Source: Neorhizobium galegae (GTDB taxonomy: Bacteria; Pseudomonadota; Alphaproteobacteria; Rhizobiales; Rhizobiaceae). Taken from it: DNA of 64,000 bases. How positions within the stretch are numbered: the first letter of the stretch is position 1; each line of letters starts with the position of its first letter. Positions 8,051-15,673 of this stretch are shown one piece after another. The position numbers were made by a program, and so were the translations under genes. Location: the NCBI RefSeq assembly GCF_021391675.1, contig NZ_CP090096.1:1054001-1118000 (forward strand), written 5' to 3'. The notes under the pieces were generated by a model. That model was not told where the DNA came from. It saw only the letters and a program-made list of their open reading frames with translations, and made no database searches.

Positions 8051-9526
8051 TTACAGCCCGGCCACTTCACGCGCCTTGGCGACGCAGGATGATCTGTTGA
8101 ACTCGTTGACCAGGCGTTCGCGCATGCGCGGCGCAGGGCTGGCATTGACGTTTTCGAACAATGCCACGCGGCCGGCGAGCGAGGAGCAGGTGAGATCCCA
8201 TATGAAATTCATCAGTTGCTCCTTCTGCATGCCTGTGACGCCCTTGCCGGGCAGCAGCTCGGCGAGATGGTGACCGATTTCCGGGTTTTCGAAGGCTGCC
8301 TTGCCGAATCGCATGACGAGGCCTTGACCGCACATCTCCTGCAGGACGTGAATGATGTGCGGGTAATTGCGGATGGCATAAAGGCGACCGGTGGTCAGCA
8401 TCATCACGTCCGGCACCATTACGCCGCTCTCGTTGACGAAGCTGCCGGCCTCGGCCGCGATCACGAAGGCTTCGAGCGTGCGGTTATATTCGATGATCTC
8501 GGCCAGCATGGCCCGGACCGCGACGATCTGATCGGTGCCGAGGATTTCGGTCACCATCTGGGCGCAGCCCACGAAGATCTCCGACTTCACCTTGAGGCGC
8601 GTCAGGACGTGCCAGTGAGCGAAGATCGTCGCTTTGCCCGATACCGCAAGCCCATGTTCCGAGCCGAGATTGAAGATGCGGTTCTTCGGCACGAAGACCT
8701 CATCGAAGATGACGAGCTGATCGGCTTCTTCGCCCTTGTGCGTCAGAGGATGGTCGAATGGATCGGCGCCGGGCTGCGACAGCATTTCGCGGCTGACGAG
8801 CTTGATGCCCTTCGAATTGATCGGCACGGCGCCCCAGATGCAAGCCTCCTTGGGAGTGCCCGGATAACCGAGATTGGTGAAGAAGATTTCGTTGGTCTGG
8901 GCTGCGATGGAACCCACCGATTTCGCACCCGACACATAAACCCCGTCCCTCGTCACCTTTTTGACGCGCAGCAGCGAAGCAGCCTGGGCCATGGGTGACG
9001 AACGGTCGTTCTGCGGGCCTGTCAAACTTTCGGCGCAGGTGATTGAATTCATCCGGCCTTCTTCGACATAGGCCTGGACGTTTTCGATAAAATCCGGCTG
9101 GCATTCGTCGAAACCGGACTTGAAGTCCTTGAACAGATGCAGATGCGCCAGGATGCCCACGGCGATGGTCGGCCCCAGGTCGATCGGCCGCCCGAAAGTA
9201 CCGGCGGTCTTGAGGGACGTATATTCCATCATCGCCCGACGCCCCCTGATGTCCTCGATGGTCTCCGGCACCTGCCAGGAGCGACCGACGATCAGGCCCG
9301 ATTTGCGATCCAGGACGGTGGTCGCATCGGCATATGCCGGATCGAACTGGTCGTCGAACATCGACGCCATCAGATCTATGCCGGCCTCCAGTGCCGGCTC
9401 GTCCGTCACCTTGGCAAGCTTGCGGCCGTTGACCCAAAGCTGGCGCCCATCATCGAGCGACGCCTTGAATTCGGCGCCCGTCTGAAGCGCGTGAGAGGGG
9501 ATCGTTTTTGGAGCAATGCTGTTCAC
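8051..9526 (-). CDS. HpaB-family flavin-dependent monooxygenase (large component)
   Basis: 491 residues, the usual length for the 4-hydroxyphenylacetate 3-monooxygenase oxygenase component. Family blocks include the N-terminal TGAEFKASLDDGRQLWVNG, the central VSGAKSVGSIAAQTNE, KLVSREML and a helical C-terminal acyl-CoA-dehydrogenase-like half. Such enzymes use FADH2 supplied by a separate reductase to hydroxylate aromatic or heteroaromatic rings. The matching reductase is at 10633-11172 across the divergent promoter region. Neighbouring NicX-like and amidohydrolase genes suggest a pyridine-type substrate rather than 4-hydroxyphenylacetate. It is the first gene of the minus-strand operon. Confidence 0.87.
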   Translation of the reverse strand: MNSIAPKTIPSHALQTGAEFKASLDDGRQLWVNGRKLAKVTDEPALEAGIDLMASMFDDQFDPAYADATTVLDRKSGLIVGRSWQVPETIEDIRGRRAMMEYTSLKTAGTFGRPIDLGPTIAVGILAHLHLFKDFKSGFDECQPDFIENVQAYVEEGRMNSITCAESLTGPQNDRSSPMAQAASLLRVKKVTRDGVYVSGAKSVGSIAAQTNEIFFTNLGYPGTPKEACIWGAVPINSKGIKLVSREMLSQPGADPFDHPLTHKGEEADQLVIFDEVFVPKNRIFNLGSEHGLAVSGKATIFAHWHVLTRLKVKSEIFVGCAQMVTEILGTDQIVAVRAMLAEIIEYNRTLEAFVIAAEAGSFVNESGVMVPDVMMLTTGRLYAIRNYPHIIHVLQEMCGQGLVMRFGKAAFENPEIGHHLAELLPGKGVTGMQKEQLMNFIWDLTCSSLAGRVALFENVNASPAPRMRERLVNEFNRSSCVAKAREVAGL

Positions 9527-9960
9527 TTGCTGTCCTCCGGTCCGGGTGCTGACAGGTGCATGCCGGCGTCAACCAAATTCTCAACCAGAGTGAACACGCT
9601 ATTTCTTCAATCGTCAACCACGAATTTGGTTTACATCCAAAAATGCCAAAATGTCTATTTCTTGACCGTTTTCTTACTTAAATCGACCGCGATTCAGGCG
9701 TCACCTCGGTCATCACCAGGTAACATTTTGAATCTAAAGGAGTTATTTCCATTGAGAAAAGAGCATATTTTGTGCACTTCAGAAAGAAGACAACCAAAAA
9801 TTCAACCACTGGCGAACCAAAAACAAGAACCATTGACATTATTTCTCCTGGTTCATACATTGATGATGGTCGAGCTGATTGGTTCAACCATGATGATCCG
9901 GTCCGCGCAGTCTGTTAAAGTCCAGAGACTCAAAAACTGCGACAGGAAACCGAACGAACG
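9527..9960. promoter_or_regulatory. Divergent promoter region between the catabolic operon and gntR
   Basis: A 434-nt gap separates the HpaB-like gene (minus) and the GntR-type regulator (plus). It is visibly AT-richer than its surroundings between about 9590 and 9860, and should carry the promoters of both transcription units. No convincing sigma70 pair was assigned. A candidate operator is listed separately. Confidence 0.6.
9880..9890. promoter_or_regulatory. Candidate FadR-type GntR operator, TGGTTCAACCA
   Basis: The 11-mer fits the TGGT-N3-ACCA pattern bound by FadR-subfamily GntR proteins, and lies about 70 nt upstream of the start of a GntR-FCD gene. It is nested in a wider imperfect inverted repeat (ATGATGGT near 9863 and ACCATGAT near 9887). 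Autoregulation and control of the divergent operon are inference. Confidence 0.5.
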
Positions 9961-10617
9961 ATGACAACTGAGGCTGGTCAGACAATAGAAACCCTCGCGC
10001 AACAGGTCCGGCACATCTCTGCAACCGAAGGAAAGCTTCCAGCGGAGCGGATTTTGGCGGATCAGCTCGGCGTCAACCGTTATGTCCTGCGCAAGGCACT
10101 CAGGCTGCTGCGAGCCACGGCCGAACTTCCCAGCGGTCGCCGGCGTGTCAGCAAGACGCAGCGGCTGCCTGCAAAATCTGGCATTGCCCATATGACGAGC
10201 CCGGCCGAATGCTGGGAAGTCCGCCTTTCGCTGGAGCCGGAGATTGCGAGGCTCGCCGCCGTTCGCGGCACCAAAGCCGAAATCGAGGCGATAGAGGCTG
10301 CTCACGCGCGCTCGGACGCCCTGATCTTCGATCTGGAAATCGACATTGAATTCCACCGCGCGATAGCGATTGCCAGCCATAACGCGCTGGCCCTCAACCT
10401 GATCGAACAGATCATGGAAATCACCCGCGATCCCGGCTTCCGGGCGATGTTCCCCGCGTTCACTGCAGAAACAGGATGGCGACATCATCAAATGATCGCC
10501 GAAGCGATCCGCAACCGCCACGCCTCCGAAGCTGAAAATGCGATGCGTACCCATTTGACCGCTATCCTCCAATGGCTGAACGGAGGCGGCGAGCAAGCCC
10601 GCGTTCCGCCGAAATAA
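9961..10617 (+). CDS. GntR-family transcriptional regulator (FadR subfamily, FCD domain)
   Basis: 218 residues. The winged-helix N-terminus contains KLPAERILADQLGVNR and VLRKALRLL (about residues 25-50), followed by an all-helical FCD ligand domain. The metal-binding pattern of FCD domains is present: Asp128 and His132 (DIEFHRAI), His175/176 (WRHHQMI) and His198 (MRTHLTAI). FCD proteins usually sense small carboxylates. Its position, divergent from the monooxygenase operon and 15 nt upstream of the flavin reductase, makes it the probable local repressor. The likely effector is the pathway substrate or an acid intermediate. Confidence 0.88.
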   Translation: MTTEAGQTIETLAQQVRHISATEGKLPAERILADQLGVNRYVLRKALRLLRATAELPSGRRRVSKTQRLPAKSGIAHMTSPAECWEVRLSLEPEIARLAAVRGTKAEIEAIEAAHARSDALIFDLEIDIEFHRAIAIASHNALALNLIEQIMEITRDPGFRAMFPAFTAETGWRHHQMIAEAIRNRHASEAENAMRTHLTAILQWLNGGGEQARVPPK

Positions 10618-10632
10618 TGCTACGGAGCACCC

Positions 10633-11172
10633 ATGACTGCCCTTGACCTCACGACCGACATTTCCGCCATCGACCCTGCCAGCTTTCGGGCGGCCATGCG
10701 ATTGCCGGCGACATCAGTCACAGTTCTGGCCACGGGCAAGGATACCGAGCGGAACGGGTTGACAGTCTCAGCCGTCTGCTCGCTTTCGGACAGCCCTCCG
10801 ATGATTCTCGCCTGCGTAAATCTCAATTCTCACGCTTTGCCGGCAATCCGGGCAAACGGCGCCTTCAGTGCGAATTTCCTGACTGAAGCACAAAGCCACA
10901 TAGCTGAGCGTTTTGCAGGACGCGACAAGGTCTATGGCGCCGCCCGGTTTTCTTTTGGCGACTGGGGAAGCCTGACCACCGGTGTTCCAGTGCTTCGCGA
11001 CGCCCTCACGGCCTTCGATTGCACACTCGAACAGGAATACGAAAGTCCGACCCATGCCATACTGATCGGCAAGGTGAGAGGCATTATCCGCAATGGGGCT
11101 ATGCGCAGCCTGATCTACTCGGACGGTGCATTCGGTTACGCCAACAGGTTCCCCGGCAATTCGGCCTCGTGA
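10633..11172 (+). CDS. Flavin reductase (HpaC-like small component of the monooxygenase)
   Basis: 179 residues of the flavin reductase-like FMN-binding split barrel: FRAAMRLPATSVTVLAT near the N-terminus, GLTVSAVCSLSDSPPMILAC, and SHALPAIRANGAFSANFL, the typical flavin-binding blocks. It reduces FAD or FMN with NAD(P)H and hands it to a partner monooxygenase. The partner is almost certainly the HpaB-like protein at 8051-9526. It is probably cotranscribed with gntR. The following gene is amiC, separated by an antitermination leader. Confidence 0.87.
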   Translation: MTALDLTTDISAIDPASFRAAMRLPATSVTVLATGKDTERNGLTVSAVCSLSDSPPMILACVNLNSHALPAIRANGAFSANFLTEAQSHIAERFAGRDKVYGAARFSFGDWGSLTTGVPVLRDALTAFDCTLEQEYESPTHAILIGKVRGIIRNGAMRSLIYSDGAFGYANRFPGNSAS

Positions 11173-11300
11173 AAGGTGCTGCGATGCTCGTTGAGGATGC
11201 ACGCCGATAACCATCCACGGCCTTTCGTTCCGCTATTGTCACCGGACACGGAAACTGACATCATGGATTGGCAGGCTTCAATGGGCCTCTGATATTCCAT

Positions 11301-11314
11301 GAGCAGGGTAGCTC
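11301..11314 (+). promoter_or_regulatory. ANTAR-type hexaloop hairpin in the amiC leader
   Basis: GAGC and GCTC pair around a six-base loop AGGGTA, which has A at loop position 1 and G at position 4, the known signature of ANTAR protein targets. The 3' arm (11311-11314) is also part of the 5' arm of the terminator at 11310-11337, so the two structures exclude each other. The usual second (upstream) hexaloop hairpin was not found with confidence. Confidence 0.6.
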
Positions 11315-11349
11315 TCGACCGGAAACGGGCGGGAGCTTTTTTATTTTTT
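11310..11349 (+). terminator. Intrinsic terminator in the amiC leader
   Basis: AGCTCTCG pairs with CGGGAGCT (one U-G pair), then an A/G mismatch, then CCG and CGG closed by a GAAA tetraloop. TTTTTTATTTTTT follows at 11338-11349. It ends 8 nt before the amiC start, so it would block amiC transcription unless an antiterminator acts. Confidence 0.8.
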
Positions 11350-11357
11350 GGTGGGCG

Positions 11358-12509
11358 ATGATGCATTCAGAAAGCTGGCGGGTCGGCGTGCTGTTCTCCG
11401 AAACGGGCGTAACCGGAGCCGTGGAAAAAACACAAAGGGCCGCGACCTTGCTGGCGATCGACGAAATCAATGCGTCCGGCGGTGTGCTCGGCCGGGTGAT
11501 CGAGCCCATCGCCTATGATCCGCAATCGACGCCCAATCTCTACAAGGAGCTTGCGGTCAAACTTTGCGACGAAGACCGGGTCCGGGTCGTTTTCGGTTGC
11601 CATATGTCGAGCACCCGCAAAGCCGTTCTGCCGGTCATCGAGGCCCGTGATGCACTGCTGTTCTACCCGACGCTCTACGAGGGATTCGAATACTCCCGGC
11701 ACTGCATCTATACGGGTGCAGCCCCCAATCAAAACTCCGTTCAACTCGTCGACTTCCTGACCAAGCACTATGGAAAACGGGTTTTCCTTGTGGGTTCGAA
11801 CTACGTTTATCCTTATGAATCCAACCGGACGATCAGCGACCTGTTTCTTCAGGTCGGCGGACAGGTCCTGGACGAGATGTATGTTCCCCTGAACCTCAAA
11901 ACCGAGGACGTCGCCAAGATCATCCGGCATATTCGCGCGGCACAGCCGGATGTCATCTATTCGACGATCGTCGGTGACGGTATCATTCCCTTCTACACGG
12001 CGTTCAAGGAGGCCGGATTCGATGCGGCGACGATGCCGATCGCGAGCCAATCGACAAGCGAGGCCGACGTGATCCGCATGCGACCGGAGGTGGCCGAGGG
12101 GCATATCACCGCAGCCCCCTTCTTCGCGTCTCTGGATACACCGCGTGCCCGCGCCTTCGTCTCGGCTTACCAACACAGATACGGCCTGCAGATGCTGCCG
12201 ACCGCTCCGGCCGAAGCGGCTTATTTCCAGGTTTATCTCTATGCGGCGGCTTTGCAGCGCGCCGGTGGCGACGGGCTTGAGCAGCTTCTGCCGGCACTCT
12301 ACGACGTCGAGTACGATGCACCGCAGGGAGCGGTGAAGATCGACCGGCTGACAAACCACACACATCTGTGGCCAAGAGTTGCAAGGGTGAATGCACAGGG
12401 CAGCTACGACATCGTCTACGATCCGTCGCTCCGGGTGGCGCCAGACCCGTTCATGCGCGAATATCGCCCGGACCTGACGCAGGCTTTCCCGCATCGTGTC
12501 CAGGTTTGA
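11358..12509 (+). CDS. amiC: AmiC-like amide-sensing negative regulator
   Basis: About 383 residues from ATG at 11358 (or the adjacent ATG at 11361, better spaced from GGTGGG). The protein resembles Pseudomonas AmiC throughout: VGVLFSETGVTGAVE, GCHMSSTRKAVLPVIEA, YPTLYEGFEYS, APNQNS, STIVGDGIIPFY, EAAYFQVYLYAAALQ, DAPQGAVKIDR. AmiC is a cytoplasmic periplasmic-binding-fold protein. It sequesters AmiR and releases it when short aliphatic amides bind. The lack of a signal peptide agrees with that role. The gene is followed 12 nt later by amiR. Confidence 0.88.
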   Translation: MMHSESWRVGVLFSETGVTGAVEKTQRAATLLAIDEINASGGVLGRVIEPIAYDPQSTPNLYKELAVKLCDEDRVRVVFGCHMSSTRKAVLPVIEARDALLFYPTLYEGFEYSRHCIYTGAAPNQNSVQLVDFLTKHYGKRVFLVGSNYVYPYESNRTISDLFLQVGGQVLDEMYVPLNLKTEDVAKIIRHIRAAQPDVIYSTIVGDGIIPFYTAFKEAGFDAATMPIASQSTSEADVIRMRPEVAEGHITAAPFFASLDTPRARAFVSAYQHRYGLQMLPTAPAEAAYFQVYLYAAALQRAGGDGLEQLLPALYDVEYDAPQGAVKIDRLTNHTHLWPRVARVNAQGSYDIVYDPSLRVAPDPFMREYRPDLTQAFPHRVQV

Positions 12510-12521
12510 GAAGGAGCGACG

Positions 12522-13130
12522 ATGTCTTTCGCCCTTCTCAGAGATTTGCGGGATCTCAAGGTTCTGGTTATCCATCCCCGGACATCCGAGGGAGATTTTC
12601 TCGTCGATCACCTGCGCCGTATCGGTTGTACGGTCAGTTGCCTCTGGCCGGTGCCACCCGAACTGCCGCACGGCACCGATGTCGTCTTCCTTGCCATGGA
12701 AGATGAGGCGCGACCAGAAATCGAACGCCTGCTGAAGTCTTTCCCCAATCCTGCTCCGACCATGCTTGCCATCGTCGGTTACGAAAACCCCTCGACGTTG
12801 CAGATCGTTCTGGAAAGCGGCGCACTCGCCATTGTCGAAAGACCGATCAAACCCTTTGGTCTGCTGACCAATCTCGCCATCGCCCGCAACCTCTGGCTGG
12901 AGCGCCAAAAGCTCGTCAAGGAAGCACGCAAATACAAGCGCAAGGTACTGGGAGACCAGAAACTTGCCAGGGCCAAAGCCATTCTGATGGCCAATCGCGG
13001 CACCAGCGAGAATGAGGCGTATCGCGAAATGCGCGAGCAGGCGATGGCTCGGCGCGTGCCGATCGATGAAATTGCCAATTCGATTATCAACGCCGAACAG
13101 CTCTTGCGCCCATCCCAAAAACATGATTAG
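12522..13130 (+). CDS. amiR: AmiR-like ANTAR transcription antiterminator
   Basis: 202 residues: an N-terminal receiver-like domain without a clear phosphorylation Asp pocket (as in AmiR), a coiled-coil segment (WLERQKLVKEARKYKRKV) and a C-terminal ANTAR three-helix domain (about 145-195: KLARAKAILMANRGTSENEA, then AYREMREQAMARR and IDEIANSII). ANTAR proteins bind hexaloop hairpins in nascent RNA and prevent terminator folding. Such a hairpin-terminator pair precedes both amiC and the importer operon starting at 13379. This supports autoregulation plus control of the transport and hydrolase genes. Confidence 0.88.
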   Translation: MSFALLRDLRDLKVLVIHPRTSEGDFLVDHLRRIGCTVSCLWPVPPELPHGTDVVFLAMEDEARPEIERLLKSFPNPAPTMLAIVGYENPSTLQIVLESGALAIVERPIKPFGLLTNLAIARNLWLERQKLVKEARKYKRKVLGDQKLARAKAILMANRGTSENEAYREMREQAMARRVPIDEIANSIINAEQLLRPSQKHD

Positions 13131-13138
13131 TTTTTCGC

Positions 13139-13236
13139 GTGTTTACGATTAAACACCTCCGGCACATCCCTTCGTTTGACGAAGCCATGTGCCGCTGTTG
13201 CACGCGGCACAGCCGTGATGCGGTGATGGCAAGGGT
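13139..13236 (+). promoter_or_regulatory. Structured antitermination leader of the amide ABC operon
   Basis: Several hairpins can be drawn. One at 13139-13156 has 7 bp. One at 13161-13193 pairs GGCACAT with ATGTGCC plus an inner CTTCG/CGAAG stem. One at 13188-13211 pairs TGTGCCGC with GCGGCACA. The last two share 13188-13193 and are mutually exclusive. At 13228-13239, GGC and GCC enclose AAGGGT, a hexaloop with A1 and G4 as expected for AmiR. Its 3' arm overlaps the terminator that follows. Confidence 0.55.
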
Positions 13237-13237
13237 G

Positions 13238-13274
13238 CCCGCAGGCTGTGACAGGCTTGGCGGGTTTTTTGTTG
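13238..13274 (+). terminator. Intrinsic terminator in the leader of the amide ABC operon
   Basis: CCCGC (13238-13242) pairs with GCGGG (13260-13264). The stem continues inward past one bulged G through AGGCT/GGCTT pairs to a six-base loop. A run TTTTTTGTTG follows from 13265. It lies about 105 nt upstream of the binding-protein gene and is the expected target of AmiR antitermination. Confidence 0.75.
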
Positions 13275-13378
13275 TCTGCTGACAGTGACGTCAGTTCTCT
13301 ACTCATTTCCGGCATGAAAGCCTTGCCGTTCGGCGGGCCGTGCCGCCGTGTGCGCCAATCAAAAAAAGGGGAACCAAG

Positions 13379-14629
13379 ATGGTGTTCAACAGACGTGAAT
13401 TTCTGAAAACCGCAGCCACCGCCTCCGCCGCCCTCGCCCTGCCGGCTCTCAGCAGCCGCGCCTTCGCTGCCGACCCCATCAAGGTCGGCGCGCTCTATTC
13501 ACAGACGGGCGGGCTTTCGGTTGCCGAAAAGCTTCTGGCAAACGGTGTCATGATGGCCGTGGCCGAAATCAACGCGGCCGGCGGCGTTCTTGGCCGTCCG
13601 GTCGAGGTTGTCGTCGAAGATGGAGCTTCCGATCCGAAGACCTTCAGCGAGAAGGCTTCGAAACTGATCCTCAAGGACAAGATTCCGACCGTGTTCGGCT
13701 GCCACACATCGGCAAGCCGCAAGGCCGTGCTCCCGATCTTCGAGCGACGCGGCGCGATGCTGTTCTACCAGACGCATTACGAAGGCTTCGAGTGCTCGCG
13801 CAACGTCGTCTATTCCGGCGCCGTTCCGAACCAGCAGCTCTCCAACTACATTCCCTGGATCGTCCAGAAACTGGGCAAGAAGAAATTCTTCATCGTCGGT
13901 TCGAACTATGTCTATCCGCGCGAGATGGCAAAGGTTTCCAAGAAGCTGATCGAAGCCGCCGGCGCCAAGTGGGTGGCGGACGAGTATCTGGAGCTTGGCC
14001 ATTCGGAATGGGCCGTCATGGTCAGCAAGATCAAGGAGTCGGGTGCCGACGTGGTCCTGTCCAACGTCGTCGGCGACTCCATCATCGCCTTCTACCGCGA
14101 ATTCAAGAACCAGGGGCTCTCGCAGGAGGTTCTGCCGATCTGCGCGACGGTTACCTCCGAAATCGAAATCGCGGCGATGGGTGCCGAATATGCGGCCGGA
14201 AGCTACACCTCCTTCCCCTATTTCATGTCGATCGACACGCCGGCGAATAAGAGCTTCATCGACCGCTTCAGGACGTTCGTCAACGATCCGAAAGCCGTGA
14301 CCTACCACTCTCTCGAAGCTGCCTATTTCCAGGTCTTCCTGTGGAAGCAGGCCGTCGAAAAATCCGGCGATCTTTCGGCTGACGCGATCAGGGCCGGCAT
14401 TCGCGGCCAAACCTACGAAGCACCCGGCGGCAAGGTGACCACCGACCCCGATAACCTGCATTGCTGGCTGACGCCGCGCATCGGGCAATGGCAGGCGGAC
14501 GGCCAGAGCAAGGTGGTGAACGCCTACCCCGCGCCGATCAAGCCCCTGCCCTATTCGGCCTATGGCGAGACGGAGAGCAACCTGTTCTGCACCAGCAACG
14601 GCCTCGATGCCGCAAAGCTCAAGGGCTGA
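13379..14629 (+). CDS. Urea/amide-type ABC transporter binding protein (UrtA/FmdD-like)
   Basis: 416 residues from ATG at 13379, which has an AGGGGA ribosome site and is immediately followed by a Tat leader (NRREFLKTAATASAALALPA). It shares the receptor fold and many blocks with the neighbouring AmiC (GCHTSASRKAVLPIFERR, YEGFECSRN, GSNYVYPREM). It is the secreted receptor, whereas AmiC is the cytoplasmic sensor of probably related ligands. The family imports urea and short amides. The gene starts an operon with two permeases, two ATPases, a nitrilase-fold enzyme and an alcohol dehydrogenase. Confidence 0.88.
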   Translation: MVFNRREFLKTAATASAALALPALSSRAFAADPIKVGALYSQTGGLSVAEKLLANGVMMAVAEINAAGGVLGRPVEVVVEDGASDPKTFSEKASKLILKDKIPTVFGCHTSASRKAVLPIFERRGAMLFYQTHYEGFECSRNVVYSGAVPNQQLSNYIPWIVQKLGKKKFFIVGSNYVYPREMAKVSKKLIEAAGAKWVADEYLELGHSEWAVMVSKIKESGADVVLSNVVGDSIIAFYREFKNQGLSQEVLPICATVTSEIEIAAMGAEYAAGSYTSFPYFMSIDTPANKSFIDRFRTFVNDPKAVTYHSLEAAYFQVFLWKQAVEKSGDLSADAIRAGIRGQTYEAPGGKVTTDPDNLHCWLTPRIGQWQADGQSKVVNAYPAPIKPLPYSAYGETESNLFCTSNGLDAAKLKG

Positions 14630-14644
14630 CCCCTCCCCGCGTCG

Positions 14645-14668
14645 TCCCGCCATCCATGGATGGCGGGA
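14645..14668. repeat. Perfect 24-bp palindrome after the binding-protein gene
   Basis: TCCCGCCATCCA is followed directly by its reverse complement TGGATGGCGGGA. Downstream in the same 149-nt gap, GGCGGGCC (14681-14688) can pair with GGCCCGCC (14750-14757), enclosing a 7-bp CATCCTG/CAGGATG hairpin (14712-14729). No U tract follows. Such structures after a receptor gene commonly stabilise its mRNA relative to the permease genes. Confidence 0.6.
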
Positions 14669-14778
14669 TCATGTCTCGAAGGCGGGCCTCCCCTCTCCTT
14701 CCGCAAGCTGTCATCCTGTCTTCAGGATGGGCAAGGCGCAGAAGAATTCGGCCCGCCCTTCTCACGAACGGTGGCGCT

Positions 14779-15672
14779 ATGCTCGACATTCTCTTTATCG
14801 GTCTCAGTCTGGGCTCGATCCTTCTTTTGGTGGCGCTCGGCCTTGCCATCACCTATGGCGCCATGGGCGTCATCAACATGGCCCATGGCGAGATGGTCAT
14901 GATCGGCGCCTATGTCGCCGTCCTCTCCGGCATCTGGCTGAAGGCAAGCCTTCTGCTCGCGATCCCTCTGGCCTTCGTCGTGACGGCCCTGCTCGGTCTG
15001 CTGATCGAGCGGGTGGTTGTGCGGCGGCTTTATGGCCGTCTGCTGGACACGCTTCTCGCCACCTGGGGGATCGCCATCCTCCTGCAGCAGGCTGTGCGGC
15101 TTGAATTCGGCCTGTCCTTTTTCGGCATTCATGTCGAAGGTCTGGGGGCCGGCCTGCAGAACGTAGCAGTGCCGTCCTATCTGCAGGGCACGTTCAGGCT
15201 CGCCAGTGCTGACATCAACGCCTACCGCACCTTCATCATCGTCGTTACCGCCGTGCTGACACTGGCGACATGGTTCATTCTCTACCGAACGGCGGCCGGC
15301 ATGCAGGTTCGCGCCATCATCCGGAACCCGAAAATGGCGGCAGCCTGCGGCATCGACGTGAAACGCGTCAACGCCATGACTTTTGCTTTCGGTTCCGGCC
15401 TTGCCGGCGTCGCCGGCGTCATGATGTCCGGCTTCAAAACTGTTTTTCCCGATATGGGCACGACGATGGTCGTCGACGGCTTCATGGTCGTCGTCACCGG
15501 CGGGGTTGGCAGCCTTTTCGGCACCATCCTGTCTTCAGGGCTTCTGGGCGAAATCAATGCGCTGGTGGCCATCGGCACGAACGACATCTTAGCGCGTGCC
15601 GTCGTGTTCGGCGTCGTCATCCTCGTCATTCTCGTCAAGCCCAGCGGGCTGTTCTCGTTCAAGGGGCGCTGA
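14779..15672 (+). CDS. Branched-chain/urea-type ABC permease (UrtB/LivH-like)
   Basis: 297 residues, highly hydrophobic. It starts MLDILFIGLSLGSILLLVAL and has the LivH-type GLAITYGAMGVINMAHGEMVMIGAY block, RAIIRNPKMAAACGID and VVVTGGVGSLFGTILSS. The ATG at 14779 was chosen because the upstream part of the open frame overlaps the binding-protein gene in another phase and has no membrane character. It forms the channel with the UrtC-like permease encoded 1 nt downstream. Confidence 0.9.
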   Translation: MLDILFIGLSLGSILLLVALGLAITYGAMGVINMAHGEMVMIGAYVAVLSGIWLKASLLLAIPLAFVVTALLGLLIERVVVRRLYGRLLDTLLATWGIAILLQQAVRLEFGLSFFGIHVEGLGAGLQNVAVPSYLQGTFRLASADINAYRTFIIVVTAVLTLATWFILYRTAAGMQVRAIIRNPKMAAACGIDVKRVNAMTFAFGSGLAGVAGVMMSGFKTVFPDMGTTMVVDGFMVVVTGGVGSLFGTILSSGLLGEINALVAIGTNDILARAVVFGVVILVILVKPSGLFSFKGR

Positions 15673-15673
15673 C

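Noticed and set aside
9752..9964. A TTG-started 70-codon frame with an AAAGGAG site at about 9736-9742, ending over the gntR start
   Set aside because: The translated peptide has no family resemblance and is rich in residues expected from AT-rich promoter DNA. The region is better explained as a divergent promoter. Not excluded as a leader peptide.
11281..11300. AGGCT-TCAATG-GGCCT as the upstream ANTAR hairpin of amiC
   Set aside because: The loop lacks A1 and G4, and the stem relies on a terminal U-G pair.
11367..13124. A 585-codon minus-strand open frame across amiC and amiR
   Set aside because: AmiC and AmiR on the plus strand are clear family matches with proper starts; the antisense product shows no domain.
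13139..13156. The first hairpin of the second leader as the upstream (P1) ANTAR hexaloop
   Set aside because: If drawn with a six-base loop it reads ACGATT, which has A1 but not G4, so it does not meet the ANTAR loop rule.
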